This document shows, piece after piece, positions 20,586 to 31,782 of a DNA stretch of 64,000 bases; position 1 is the stretch's first letter, and the number at the start of each line of letters is the position of its first letter. Below the pieces are notes generated by a model that ran no database searches, had not been told where the DNA came from, and worked only from the letters and a program-made list of their open reading frames with translations. The position numbers and the translations under genes were made by a program. The DNA comes from Gonocerus acuteangulatus (taxonomy: Eukaryota; Arthropoda; Insecta; Hemiptera; Coreidae). The stretch spans positions 27,671,448 to 27,735,447 of the forward strand of contig OX328124.1 of the NCBI GenBank assembly GCA_946811695.1, in the 5' to 3' direction.

Positions 20586-20754
20586 CTAAATTGTGATACT
20601 TCTACAAAATTTGATATACTAAATATTCATTTGATAAGTGTTTTTTACTTGAGGTGAATTAGTAAACTATCAGGCCACATTTCATTAATTTCGCTGGCAT
20701 AGCGAATGTTTAAATTAAATTATTATGAAAAACCATAATATAAAAATCAAATAA
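20586..20754. other. Spacer
   Basis: AT-rich; nothing recognised. Confidence 0.4.
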
Positions 20755-20810
20755 AAAATATTCATGACTGCAACCTCAATAGCTACATTTCTTGGGTAGG
20801 TGTTATTACA
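20755..20810 (-). mobile_element. Family X end fragment
   Basis: On the minus strand, AAGAAATGTAGCTATTGAGG and TTGCAGTCATGA match the 5' end of family X (AAAGTAGCTATTGAGGTTG, ACTCATGA at 49.8 kb). Confidence 0.65.
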
Positions 20811-20992
20811 TTATTAAAAAATAACAAATATAATAAAAATTGAATAAACAAACAGTCACAAAAAAAATAGAAAATGGCAAGTAAAAAAGTCTCCACCGAG
20901 GCTACATAGAAGAAGAAGAAAACCCAATTTAACAAAACATAATAAAATTAAGTTAAAATAAATGAAAATTTTAAGCAATATATAAAATATTA

Positions 20993-21393
20993 TAGTCCGA
21001 GAGCCAGTAACCGCACGTTTCATGAAGTGTTTTATGCACCTTGAAATTTTGCTATAATGTACCTCTTGGGTAGATAAGAAGGTATACATGTGTTGGCTAG
21101 ACTTACCGTAGAACACCAGGTACTGCGCATAGGGGAAAGATGCAAAACAATATTTCCGAAAAATAGAGTTTTAATCAGAAGCCAACTATCTTTAATGTAA
21201 AATTAAGACAATTTTACAATGATTAATAAACATGACAGGCACTTTTAAGGGGTATAACACGTAAAAAAAAAAAAAAATAAATAAATAAAATAATAATTGT
21301 TTTTATTCTCACATTAAATTGAGAGTTTTATTCGCGCTGCCATTTAAACCGGAAGAGCTGTACAAGATCATAAGAGCAAGAACCAATGAGAGC
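20993..21393. mobile_element. Half of a foldback element (copy of 22448-22837)
   Basis: From TAGTCCGAGAGCCAGTAACC to AGAACCAATGAGAGC the sequence is nearly identical to the left arm of the 22.4-kb foldback. The matching right arm is absent and a different inverted-repeat element follows at 21.5 kb. Confidence 0.88.
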
Positions 21394-21530
21394 GCAGAGA
21401 ATAACCACAACTGCGCGGTCCACCACCACAACATATAGCAGCTACAGTTAAGTTTTGTTAAAAATGTTGCTTGGCACTGTTTTGCCTCGACCCCTTCAAT
21501 TGATCTAGTTCAATTGAAGTAAGTGCACCT
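21394..21530. other. Spacer
   Basis: CAATTGATCTAGTTCAATTG forms a small palindrome near 21498-21517. Nothing else was seen. Confidence 0.4.
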
Positions 21531-22261
21531 GTTTTATGCCACTTGAGTATACAGGGATGTATAACAGTGTCAGGGTCATCTGAACCTTCTTGCTAGATGG
21601 ATTTTGATAAAAAACGGAAATTTCTGCATTTTATCGCATTAATACCATAGTGTCAGTTGACATGCTGTCAGTTCACCCCAATATCTTAAAGAAGTTCAGT
21701 TACAATAATAAATTTCAAGCAATTTGCTTCTCAGGGATTTTAACACAGTATCTCCCGTTTTACACCAAGCTTATGTATATTACAGCAGCGTAATAAATTA
21801 AAATCGTATTACTGGCACCTACTCTGTGGCTTCAAAATTACAATAACACGATTTAAGATAAAAATGGCGCTATTCCGTTTGTCTGCAATTTTGACTCCAT
21901 TAGACGAATTAACTCGTCTTGCAGTATTTTAATATACGCAGGCGCATATGGCACCACACTCCAGCGTAAAACAGAAGCTTCTGGGTTCAAATTCCAGCCA
22001 AGCGAGCTAATTATCTTAATAAATAAAAATGTTGAAATTGATAGATATATGTAATTTAACTTCTTCAAGAAATTGCTGTGAATCCCTGACTCCGTGTAAA
22101 CCAAAATGCCAACACATGAAAACTACCTCGATATGTGACATTTGTCCTAACAAATTAAGAAGCTTCTGTATTTTATCTAAATCCATAAAGTGATGAGTCT
22201 CAGCCGACCCTGACACAGTTCTGAAATCCTGTATACTCAATTGGCATAAAACAGGTGTACT
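21531..22261. mobile_element. Non-autonomous element with ~55-bp inverted ends
   Basis: The left end GTGCACCTGTTTTATGCCAC, TTGAGTATACAGG, TGTCAGGGTC (21533-21590) is inverted at 22196-22260. The ~600-bp interior has no transposase motif. Confidence 0.75.
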
Positions 22262-22447
22262 AACTCAAGAGAACTCGATTAACACCTAAAATGTCTACCA
22301 AACATCAATATTATAAAGAACAAAATTATTTTTTAAAAAAAGTAAAAAAAAAGAAAGAAAAAAAAGGATATATCCTGGAAACGCCTTTATGAAAAAAAAT
22401 GACGATTAAACCTACTAAAATAGTGTTCATTGACACATTGTCACAAT
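22262..22447. other. A-rich spacer
   Basis: Poly-purine tract at 22335-22370; no gene was seen. Confidence 0.4.
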
Positions 22448-23252
22448 AGTCCGAGAGCCAGTAACCGCACGTTTCATGAAGTGTTTTATGCACCTTGAAA
22501 TTTTGCTATAATGTACCTCTTGGGTATATAAGAAGGTATACATGTGTTGGCTAGACTTACCGTAGAACACCAGGTACTGCGCATAGGGGAAAGATGCAAA
22601 ACAATATTTCCGAAAAATAGAGTTTTAATCAGAAGCCAACTATCTTTAATGTAAAATTAAGACAATTTTACAATGATTAATAAACATGACAGGCACTTTT
22701 AAGGGGTATAACACGTAAAAAAAAAAAAAAAAATAATAATTGTTTTTATTCTCACATTAAATTGAGAGTTTTATTCGCGCTGCCATTTAAACCGGAAGGG
22801 CTGTACAAGATCATAAGAGCAAGAACCAATGAGAGCCCACAAAAGTGTCTGCCTTTTTGAAAATTATTTTCAAATATGTTTACTGAAGACGCTGTTTAAA
22901 TCGCAGCGTGAATAAAGCACTTCATTTTATATTAAAAATAAAAACTAGGTACTTAGTTTTTTTTTTTATTATTATCATTTTAGCCCCCTTAAAAGTGCCT
23001 GCCTTATTTATTATTAATTTGAAAATTGCCTTAATTTGCCATTGTTTTCATTAATAATAGTTGGCTTCTGAATAAAACTCTACTTTTGGGCAATATTGTT
23101 TTTCACCTTTCCCCTATGCGCAGTACCTGGTGTTCCAAGGTATGTCCAGGAAACACATATTTACCTTCTTATCTACCCAAGAGGTACATTATAGCAAAAT
23201 TTCAAGGTGCATAAAACACTTCATGAAAAGTGCGTTGCCAGCTCTCGGTCTA
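22448..23252. mobile_element. Foldback transposon, ~800 bp, arms ~390 bp
   Basis: The left end TAGTCCGAGAGCCAGTAACC reappears inverted at the right end as AGCTCTCGGTCTA. Inner landmarks (CACCAGGTACTGCGCATAGG, GAAGCCAACTAT, GGCACTTTTAAGGG) are also mirrored, so nearly the whole element folds on itself around 22850. The arms differ by about one base in ten, so it is not recent. Right end: ATTAA; left flank: CACAA. No clear target duplication was seen. Confidence 0.85.
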
Positions 23253-23299
23253 TTAACTATAGCATATAGTTATTATAGAATCGGCAAGTGAAAATGACT

Positions 23300-24245
23300 G
23301 TATCTATAGTATAGTATTTAGGATTTCTTGAGACAAGCGTGCTTTAAGGCGTCGATTCACTGTGACTTGTCTTAGTCCTAATTGTTGAATCTGCTCAATA
23401 GAGCTTCCCTTGTTGCGAAGCTCTCGATATGAATAAATAAATAATTGTTGAATCTCTGCTGGAAGAGTAGCGAGATATTTCATCATTGTCGTCCCCTTCA
23501 GAAATTCTGTGATGTAGGGTACATTTAGTTCACGATGCAGTTGTGTGTTCCTGATGAACCAAGGTGCTGACACCGCAATTCTTAAGATTTTATTTTGAAA
23601 CTTGTGGATCTTGATAATCAGCGTCATCGAGGCTCCCATCCAGACAGGTGCTCCGTACGTAATTAGGGGTCGATTTGAAGTCTTATAGAGCATTATTGTC
23701 GAATGTGGTTTTAGTGAAGTATGTCTGTTGATCATAGGGTAAAGTCTTTGGTAAGCCTGTGTCAGTTTAGTTTTTATTTATTTACATGGATATGTCAGTT
23801 TAGTGTCAAGAAGAAGTCCTAGGTATTTCAATGGCTTGTCTTTTGTGTTCCAAGGAATTACGTGATTATTGATGTAAATATTTGAGTCTGTATGAAATTT
23901 GCGGAGAGAAAATATTTTAGTTTTGGTCTTGACTGGGTTAATTTTGAGTTTCCAGGAGTTGAATCATTGTAATATCACGTCTGAAGATTTGTAATAGACA
24001 TTGGTAAGTCGGAGTGTGAAATATACAGTAAGGTGTCGTCAGCAAAGGTACCTATGTCTGCAGTCGAAGGAGTCGGTATGTCGTAGCAGTATATATTAAA
24101 TAGAGTGGGGCTGAGCACTTAACCTCGAGGAACGCCAACTTAGCAATTTCTTCTTGTACTGAGGGTTGAGTTAACACGTACTTGAAAAGTTCTGTCTTAA
24201 AGAAAGGATGTCAATGACGCTTGTAAATATGGTGTAGGTACAAGT
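23300..24245 (-). pseudogene. Jockey-like LINE reverse transcriptase fragment
   Basis: Reading on the minus strand from 24230: DRTFQVRVNSTL, GVPRG, LSPTLFNIY, then FADDTLLYIS with the catalytic FADD box at 24046-24035, KLKINPVKTKTKIFSLRKF, KYLGLLLDTKLT and, in the frame 23735-23304, RPLITYGAPVW and APWFIRNTQLHRELNVP. This order is that of Jockey-type reverse transcriptase from the thumb-proximal palm to the C-terminus. In-frame stops interrupt it near 24195, 24135 and 24120, and an AT-rich interruption lies near 23765-23790. A T-run at 24248-24287 adjoins the upstream end. It is non-functional. Confidence 0.87.
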
Positions 24246-24246
24246 T

Positions 24247-24290
<44 letters not shown>

Positions 24291-24420
24291 TATGTGAATG
24301 AAGCACTTTATAAAGACTGGAAGAAATATTTAATAATATATTTTAGGAGTGCGACCTCAATATCTTTATTCCATTAATATGCTGAAATGAGAAATGTAGC
24401 ATCCTCGAAACTGGACGGTT
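24246..24420. other. T-run and spacer
   Basis: The T-run is 24248-24287. GTGCGACCTCAATATCTTTA near 24345 faintly resembles the family X end. Confidence 0.4.
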
Positions 24421-24530
24421 CTCCCTCTTCTCCATAGCCCTGAAGAAGGCTTGCATGTTGCCAAGCTGAAACGTTGGCAAAAATAAACTCACGTTAGCTA
24501 TAAAATGTAGTTTTTATTCACATGATGATT
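24421..24530 (+). mobile_element. Penelope-like repeat fragment
   Basis: CCCTGAAGAAGGCTTGCATG, CCAAGCTGAAACGTTGGC and AAAATAAACTCACGTTAGC have the order typical of Penelope-like pseudo-LTR ends. No coding sequence is attached. Confidence 0.55.
24440..24471 (+). ncRNA. Hammerhead-ribozyme-core-like motif
   Basis: CTGAAGA at 24440-24446 and GAAA at 24468-24471. Between them AGGCTTG can pair with CAAGCT (one bulged G), starting directly after the conserved box. This is the best stem II of the set. Stem III would be very short, as in known Penelope-type hammerheads. Folding and activity are not shown. Confidence 0.4.
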
Positions 24531-25255
24531 AAACCCGATATGAATCTATCGAGAGGGCTTATTGATACTAAAAAGGGAAAAGCACAAATTTGAGGACTAT
24601 TTGTTTTTGGTCATCAGTTTTAAATAATGTACCTGTGTAGAGATGTTAAATATTTTGATTTATTCCACTAAAGAATTCGGCATTTTGTTCTGGGCATCCT
24701 CTCTCCAAGAATCAGAAGGTTCAATTTAGAGCATTATCAAATTAAAGGTATATTTTACATTTAACTGGCACGAATATGAACCCAGCGACTTGGACGTCTG
24801 CCCTTGAGTTTGAATGGAAGGAGGTTAACGATTTATTCCAAAATTCACATCTGGGTTCAGATCTTCAGGAAGATACAAAAGATATTTAAATAATGCTGGC
24901 TAAGTTATGGAAATGGCAAAGAGCCGCTTTAAAATCTGGCGACTAGTGCTAAATATGAGCATTTCTGAGGAGATATGTTGAAGTTTATATTCTTATGATT
25001 ACCAGTAACCACTACCTCGCTGGTGCTGCCTGAGAATTTTCTTCCAAGTATACTGGGTCGTGGTAAAAGAATCTGGGGACGGGACGTTGCTCTGGGAGAC
25101 ATTGGGTTCTCCAGAAACTTTTAAAGGGGATTTAAAATTATTTTTTTCTCTATGAATACAAAAATCGATATCCTGAAACGCTCGGAATATGGCTTTCTCT
25201 AAAAATCTGACGTTATTTCTCTTAGCCGATATCCAACCATTCCTTGGCATATTAA
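24531..25255. other. Non-coding DNA, nothing recognised
   Basis: No repeat partner or coding motif was seen, including in the 99-codon minus-strand open frame at 24999-25298. Confidence 0.45.
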
Positions 25256-25310
25256 AAATGAGGTTTAATTGCCTACGTTTCGGCTTTATCAGGATCATAA
25301 ACGAAAATTA
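25256..25310 (-). mobile_element. Short Penelope-like end fragment
   Basis: On the minus strand: GATCCTGATAAAGCCGAAAC then GTAGGCAATTAAACC. It has the box CTGATAA..GAAAC but only four bases between, too short for a hammerhead stem II. Confidence 0.4.
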
Positions 25311-25685
25311 ACAAAGTAAATACTAATTGCAATATACAGAAATGTAATAATAACAAATGGATACAGATACTTAGTGAAAAAAGTCCGACGCGCAGTCGTG
25401 ATCCCGTTCATATCTCCTGTGCCATTATTAAAGAAAAGAAGCAGTTATTGGTGGTTTTTGATGTTTCCTGAAAAAATACAAAATCAAAAATCCACCTCCC
25501 CCTCCACGCTTTCTCAATGTTCGCTCTAGGAAAACGTTATTACCAATACGTTTTTCTTCTTTTTTTTTTACCTTTACTAAAATACTAATTTCACTGATAA
25601 AAGCTCTTAAACAAAATTAAAAAGTCAGGTAAACAGAGACAAAACACCGCTCAAAAGAACATAATTAACACTTTCGATTATTTAA
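25311..25685. other. Non-coding DNA with an inverted copy of the dispersed motif
   Basis: 25374-25400 (AAAAAAGTCCGACGCGCAGT) is a minus-strand, diverged copy of the GACGCAGTT motif. T-run near 25560. Confidence 0.5.
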
Positions 25686-25905
25686 GAACTTATTTCTCCG
25701 ACTGACATCGCCACATCGAAAATTACTTTAGAATCTTATTTAGTGGAGAATTTAGTAAGCTTCGAATGGTCAATTTCTACTTACCACGATATCCGAACCG
25801 TTTTCGAGATATTAAGGAAAATATGCAAAGATTCCAATACAATCACAACATATAATATAATATTTTTTTCCTAATACTTCCTTACATTCGTTTACTCACG
25901 TTAAA
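25686..25905 (+). repeat. Dispersed repeat (family B), copy 1
   Basis: AGTAAGCTTCGAATGG, ACCACGATATCCGAACCGTT, TTCGAGATATTAAGGAAAA and CTAATACTTCCTTACATTCG match, in order, 30690-30905 and 46565-46735. Confidence 0.75.
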
Positions 25906-26745
25906 GAATCTGTAAAAATAGCATTTGCAAGCATATTACCGTGAATACTTAAACGCTACCATTTGATGCTCCCGAATTTCGCCCCAAAAACCATGTTCCG
26001 GTGAAAGGTTTCTGCTGGTTAAAGATCGTGGCCTTTTTGAATTTGCCCTTGACCAAATTAAATGAAAGGTTTTTGTACCAAATTTCGCCAAAAGTGGACC
26101 ATTTTTGAGCCGGGGTAGGGGGGGAGCAAACAGACAAATGGTCCAATATGCAGTATCCGCTTATCCGAATAAAGTTTTTTGGAAACAGCTTTTTACTTCC
26201 CAAAAAAAGGGCACTTTCGGAATTTTCCAATATTTTACTAAATCTACAGAAAACAGTTGGAAATGTTGCTAAGTGGAACTTGTCAATTGGAAAGTTTAAC
26301 AAATGCCCGACAAGAATATCGCCGCCTAATGACTGATTAGGCACAGGTCGTTTTCTCCGTGGATGTTTGAAGTTATCAGTGTTGGTTTCTGTTCAGGTGA
26401 ATGGTGGAATTTATATTCCAAATCTTCTTTTGCTAAAGCATAATATGAAAATACGCTATTATGACGCAGCTCCTGCGAGTCGGACCTTTTTCATCACAAA
26501 GGAGGATAATATGAAAGGGGCCCTCCACATTGCATCATCAAAATATTAAAATGTTACTAATCTGTGGGGAGATAGGAGCGAAAGAGGGTCGAGTACTGGC
26601 TACCGGGATTCTTAAGACATGTTTAATAGAAATGCAAATGGGGTCAGAGAGGAGTCGGAAAAGTGCTTTACCCTATAGAGGAAGAAGCAAGGGTGGTAAC
26701 GGTCAACGGATTCACACAACCTGTCCAACCGTCTCATTCACACCC
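25906..26745. other. Mixed diverged repeats
   Basis: GAATTTCGCCC and TTTCTGCTGGTTAA at 25975-26020 match the 28.09-28.15 kb repeat. The dispersed motif is at 26452-26495 (ATGACGCAGCTCCTGCGAGT, plus strand). The 131-codon and 127-codon open frames have no recognisable motif. Confidence 0.45.
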
Positions 26746-27530
26746 CCTCACCATCCCAAGGGGTGCTTGTACCATCGTATATCATCCACTAACTCAATAC
26801 ACCCGAACCGTCCCGTTGGAGGGTGGCATTTTTCTGGAAGTCACTTCTGGAAGCGGTTACGCCTTTTAGATAGGAACCTGTGCAGGTGGTCTTCACGTCC
26901 ATCGGAGTTTTAGTGACGTAAGTCCCACTGGAAGGAACTGCGCCATTTTACCCTATTTACTTTGTCTGTTATAATCCACTATCTGAATACCCCCGAACCG
27001 TCCCTTTGGAGGGTGGCATTTTTCTGGAAGTCACTACTGGAAGCGGTTCCGCATTTTAGCTAGGAACTTACGCAGGTGGCCTACACGACCAGCGGAGGTT
27101 TAGCGACGTAAGCCCGACTGGAAGGAAGGGCGTCATCTTACCGTGTTTACATTATCTGTTATCATCCGTTATCTGAATACGCCCGAACCGTCCCGTTGGG
27201 GGGTGTTATTTTTCTGGAAGTCACTACTGGAAGCGGTTACATCTTTTAGATAGGAACCTCTGCAGGTGGTCTACACGTCCATCGGAGTTGTGACGTCAGT
27301 CCGCCTCGAAGGAACTGCGTCATCTTACTTTGTTTACGTTATCTGTTATCATCCAATATCTGAATACACCCGCACCGTCTCGTTGGAGGGTGGCATTTTT
27401 CTGGAAGTCACTACTGGAAGCGGTTACGCCTTTTAGATAGGAACTTGTGCAGGTGGTCTATACGTCCATCGGAGTATTAGTGACGTAAGTATGACTGAAA
27501 GGAACTGCGTCATCTTATCATGTTTACATA
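26746..27530. repeat. ~190-bp tandem repeat, 4 copies
   Basis: GGGTGGCATTTTTCTGGAAG (or variant) begins at 26821, 27011, 27201 and 27388, spacing 190, 190 and 187. Units also hold GAAGCGGTTACGCCTTTTAG, GATAGGAACCTGTGCAGGTG and a minus-strand copy of the dispersed motif (GTCCGACTGGAAGGAACTGC). Divergence between units is moderate. Confidence 0.93.
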
Positions 27531-28025
27531 ATCTGTATTGTTTGTAAAGCGAAGAATGGAACAATAAGTATGGTATGAATGATTGCCATCTTTGGAAAGT
27601 CTACGGCTCGAAAATTGGTGGTCTTATATTGGATGGAGTGAGAATACTCCGAATCAAGTTGTCTCCCCATCAAGATGTGCGGGATCGTTTACGGCTACGC
27701 CAGGTTAAGTTAAAAAAAATTTAAAAAATTTCCTGCTCCACTATGGATGTTTAGGGAGGATGGTTACCTCTAGCTATCCGGGCAATAATTACGTAAATAT
27801 CGATGTGCCTTAAAAAAATCGAGGGATTGCAGATAAATCTAATGGGTAGAAAATGTGGCAAGGATAATTTTTGAATAGCTAATAAAATATTCCAGTTGTT
27901 TTTTTATTGACGGTGCTCCGATAACTGGGCCATTAGCACCGACATTCATGGTGCGGTAAGGACCTCAAAGCGAAAATTAGCTAGAAAAATTAGTTGAATA
28001 TATTTTCCTCGAAAAAGATTACAGA
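27531..28025. other. Non-coding DNA, possible SINE-A scrap
   Basis: 27905-27960 (GACGGTGCTCCGATAACTGG, GCACCGACATTCATGGTGC) resembles the body of the 51.9-kb SINE-A copy on the minus strand. The rest is unrecognised. Confidence 0.45.
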
Positions 28026-28290
28026 TGACGTCTTGAAAATGGTTTTATTCGTGTTCCTACAAAGGAAAATCCGTAAGAACGATTTTTTTTTGCTCGAATT
28101 TCGCCCATGAAACAGTGTTAATCCGATATGCGGATTCTGCTGGTTAACGAACTTGAACTTTTAAATTATACCGAGAATTTTCGTGGTCCAAGGGTTTTGA
28201 AACGTGAATTTTTCTAGCCGGCATTTCCGAATTACGCCGTAAGAGGGTTTCCTCCCTATGGAAGAAGGGAGGAAGCGCGCTAAAACTTAA
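28026..28290 (+). repeat. Dispersed repeat (family C), copy 1
   Basis: TGAAAATGGTTTTATTCGTG, TTTTCGTGGTCCAAGGGTTT, CTAGCCGGCATTTCCG and CCTATGGAAGAAGGGAGGAA match portions of 33490-33600 and 38610-38700. Confidence 0.65.
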
Positions 28291-29290
28291 AAATTGAATT
28301 TTAATGTTTTATGTAATTTTAATGCCAATTTTCACAATTCAGAAGTACCTGGTCTACGTACGTTGACCACAAAAGCATTTAACATATACAGGGAGTTCAT
28401 TGGAAGACAAATAAATTACTAGACACCCATCTAGCATGCAGAATGTCTTTCATTTTGGTATTATTCGTTTTAATTGCATAGACGTTGTATTGACCAGTAT
28501 AAGCCTTAAAAATATTTGAACTTAAACACTGACATTATTTATGTATGGCCTTGTTCATAAAAAAGTTATAACTTGGCTTGCTTGTGCTCTGAAAACCAAT
28601 AAGAATGGCTTCCAGATGTGTAGCAAGAACCGCTACAAGTTGCAAAATAATGAAGTTAGGACTTAGTCTCCTGTAGCACTGAAAAGAGCCATTTTAGTAA
28701 TACTCTTCGATGCCATTACAACATAAAATGTCAAAAATGGACCTGGTCTAGTTATGCACTGAACCCTCCATTCCTCTACTATAGTCTAGTAAGGTACAAA
28801 CCTACTGGTGGTTTTGTCCCTTACAAGAATATTAGTGATTCCTGGTGAATAATGAGAGGGAGGGATTGGTGAGAAAACGCACCTTTTATGCCTCTCTAGC
28901 AAACGGCAAACTCATCTTAGGCGCTCTACTATTCCATTAGGGGACCTAAAAGGTAAGGTTAATTATGCATATTTTTTTTTTTCTGAATATTTCTACTTAT
29001 TGGTCATCCAGAAGCTCAAAGAAATTGATCAAAGCTATCAGGAAGTAATCAATTCACAGGAGCCCCACCTGTTTGAGTCGTTCTCCAAAGGAACTGGTTC
29101 CAAATCCATAGTCCCTTTCTCTCCAACAGATACTTTGAGGATAGATCTCACGCTCAACAAGGATTGGATATACTCATAAGTAAACACCTGTTACGTATCT
29201 TACAAAATTAAGTAAAGGACTTAACGGTTGATTAGAACATTAGGGTAACGTTCAAGTCCATTTAATCTAACTCGCAGGTATTTGGAAAGA
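28291..29290. other. Non-coding DNA, nothing recognised
   Basis: No coding motif, RNA signal or repeat partner was seen in this kilobase. Confidence 0.45.
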
Positions 29291-29500
29291 CAATTGGGGT
29301 TGAGGTAAATGAAAAACGTCCTGTTCCTTCACAAAAGTTTATTTTTCTACGCGAGCGCTTTCGGCAGCTCCTGCCACCATCCTCAGAGCTATAATGAGTT
29401 CAGCTTCACTGCTGAGGGCTGACTCTGCTGCCGAAAGCGCTCGCGTAGAAAAATAAACTTTTGTGAAGGAACAGGACGTTTTTCATTTACCTCAAGATCT
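29291..29500. repeat. Inverted repeat with 68-bp identical arms and ribozyme-like core
   Basis: The stretch 29301-29368 (GAGGTAAATGAAAAACGTCC ... GCTTTCGGCAGC) is repeated inverted, with essentially no mismatches, at 29430-29496. Each arm ends in the CGAAAGCG box. The 60-bp loop carries TCCTCAG and CTGAGGG phrases, so both strands contain a CTGAGG..GAAA arrangement. The high identity suggests it is young or under repair-driven homogenisation. Confidence 0.88.
29359..29386 (-). ncRNA. Hammerhead-ribozyme-core-like motif
   Basis: CTGAGGA and GAAA enclose GGCAG-GAG-CTGCC, a 5-bp stem with a tight loop, preceded by TGGT. The fold beyond this is not demonstrated. Confidence 0.35.
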
Positions 29501-30689
29501 TCCTTCTCTGCCAGCAACCTCAACGTTTTTGAAACAATTGGGGTTGGTTGGCCCCGATAGAGAGCGTATTTTGGGTGCTTTTGATCGAACCTCTGCTTTT
29601 CCATGAAGAAGACTCTAAGGATGAGTTTGATAACCAAAATCAAAAGAAGGATAAGGACTAAAATTAAAGTATTGTTTAGTATATATAGAACTTCCATTTT
29701 TGAGTAAAATGAAGCATTAATTGAGTGCTAAATAGTATATACTAAATATAAGCTGAAAAAGACATTGTTGTTTTTTTTTATATTCGTGCTGGGACATTAA
29801 ATGCTCTCCGCAAAAAATAGGCGCCACTAGCTTTTAACCAATTTCTTCCCATTTGATACGAAGTAGGGTTATTATTGAATTTAAAGTTTTAAGTTATTGA
29901 GGATATGACCGTGTCGATGTGGTAATAACCGATGTTTCGCTAAACATTCTGCTGGCTTACTCAGGACTTCTTCTTTGGCAAATGATGATAAGTATCAGTC
30001 CGGGTCTTATTCATACCCGGTCTAAAACTATCCAATGTTGCTGGCTGCCTTTTCAAATCTCTGCTTGGTCGAACATTACCGCAGGAACCTTTTGGGTTCC
30101 TTGCAGCCAATCAAATTTCCTTAAATCATTTATTATTGACTAAGTATTATGCTAGATTATATTTATCTAATTTATTATTTATAAGGTTATTTTGCTCCAA
30201 GAAGTCTTTATTTTCTTTCCCAAGGCAAATAACACGGCATCCCTAACTAGTAATCGGTCCTTGAGAATCCAAATGTAGAAATATTAGATTTCCCCGGCAG
30301 AATGTTGCTGGATTTCCACACCCATGACTGGTTTCCTGCCATAATGAGGTGGTGGAGTTCTGTACGGCCCTCCCCATTCACCCCACTCTCGATTACTTCC
30401 GCTATCGACCGGTAATAACGAACCTAGAAATTATTTCATTCCCCGCTAGTCCTCCTGACTGGGTACTCACTCGAAACGGGTTTGTTAACCTCAAGCAAGT
30501 AGATTCAGAAGATTCTTAACATTCATAAAATCGAGAACCGGATGAATTATACTACTACTTACAGCATGTTCTGTTACACAGAATTTATGGACGGGCTATT
30601 TTCAAGTTAAAACACTATTCTAGCCAGGACAAAGGTCTTAAAAAAAATACAAAATAAACATGACAATGCAACACCTTCGAAATTTTAAG
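29501..30689. other. Non-coding DNA with one Penelope-like scrap
   Basis: 29920-29975 on the minus strand reads CCTGAGTAAGCCAGC..AGCGAAACATCGG, a Penelope-end-like arrangement at 29935-29964. The remainder is unrecognised, including the 74-codon open frame there. Confidence 0.45.
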
Positions 30690-30910
30690 CATTAATTTCT
30701 CTGAATGACGTTTTCTAATCTAAAAGTACTACAGCACCAATCTTGTAGAAAATGTAGTAAGCTTTCGAGTAGTTCCTTTCCACACACCACGATTTCCCAA
30801 CTGTTCTCGAGATATTTAAGAAAATAAACGAAAATCCCCAAAGTGCTCAAGTCTATTATTAATTTTTTTTTTCTAGTGCTTCCTTAACTTCAAACGTAAC
30901 TAAAATTATA
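30690..30910 (+). repeat. Dispersed repeat (family B), copy 2
   Basis: AGTAAGCTTTCGAGTAG, CACCACGATTTCCCAACTGT, TCTCGAGATATTTAAGAAAA and CTAGTGCTTCCTTAACTTC match copies 1 and 3. Confidence 0.75.
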
Positions 30911-31031
30911 ACATGTTAGTTTTGCTTTAAGGTAATAATTTGAGCAAGGAATCAACCCGCACTATTTCTGATTTTGTGAACTCGTCCTGTTTGTTATGGG
31001 AATGCTGTATTCGTGGAAAAAGAATGATGCG

Positions 31032-31035
<4 letters not shown>

Positions 31036-31090
<55 letters not shown>

Positions 31091-31104
31091 ATATATATAC
31101 ATAT

Positions 31105-31154
<50 letters not shown>

Positions 31155-31165
31155 ATATATATACA
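31036..31165. repeat. (TA)n microsatellite block with interruptions
   Basis: About 125 bp of TA broken by TACATAATATATATACATAT units, directly against the 3' end of SINE-B copy 1. Confidence 0.95.
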
Positions 31166-31515
31166 TATTAAAAAAATCAGTCCCGTAACAGGCCACGAGG
31201 GCCCTGAGGGGCAGATACTTTAGAGGTATCTGATTCATGACCATACGGCACATTAGGGAGATAGTGAGGTCAGTACTATGCTTCGGCCGCCTGATTTTCC
31301 CCTTGGCCACTTCGACTGCTGGAGTCATTAGCACCCAAGGTACCCATTATTAAATTCATTAAAGTCTGGGTCGGCCTAGGGACAGTCAGGGAGGCTGAAT
31401 TCAACCCAAGAACGAAGACACTAGAAGAAAAATTCTTTAGTGCTTGCTCGGGATTTGAACTCAGGCCTCCAGCTTATTCGTCCAGTGCTCTACCACTGAG
31501 CTAACCTCGCCCCCA
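31166..31515 (-). mobile_element. tRNA-derived SINE-B, copy 1
   Basis: Read on the minus strand from 31515: GGGGGCGAGGTTAGCTCAGT, a tRNA-like head with A box TAGCTCAGTGG (31503-31493) and B box AGTTCAAATCC (31461-31451), then a ~260-bp body and a TTTTTTT-ending 3' end. The two copies are about 95% alike. Its length of ~345 bp is usual for tRNA SINEs. Both ends meet (TA)n. Confidence 0.85.
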
Positions 31516-31782
31516 TATATATATATATATATATATATACGGAGAGAGAAAAACTTTTTAATACTAATCAACTACTATAGTCTAACGTTTCCACTACTTT
31601 TGTCATTCTGTGGTTGGTTCACAATATGATTAGAGTCCCAAAATACATCCTTTTCAGCCGAATTACAACCTACTTAGCTTTCGTATCTAGAAAATTAAAT
31701 AAAGCTATTTTTATTCCTTATAAAACCTATCAACAATAAAGAACTAAATCCATTTTTAAAAATTAACGTCCCTGTCCCCCCC

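Noticed and set aside
21981..21995. tRNA-like B box GGTTCAAATTC
   Set aside because: No A box at the right distance and no second SINE feature; chance match within a TIR element.
24999..25298. 99-codon minus-strand protein
   Set aside because: No recognisable motif and overlaps a Penelope-like scrap.
26530..26913. 127-codon protein
   Set aside because: Most of it lies in the first unit of the 190-bp array, and no motif is present.
29389..29697. 102-codon minus-strand protein with a hydrophobic N-terminus
   Set aside because: Its C-terminal half is the 29.3-29.5 kb inverted repeat; the leader-like start is AT-rich sequence with no homology recognised.
30927..31334. Tyr/Ile-rich membrane-like proteins (YIYIYI)
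   Set aside because: These are translated (TA)n microsatellites; the same applies at 770, 3671, 7900, 8784, 8830 and 45163.
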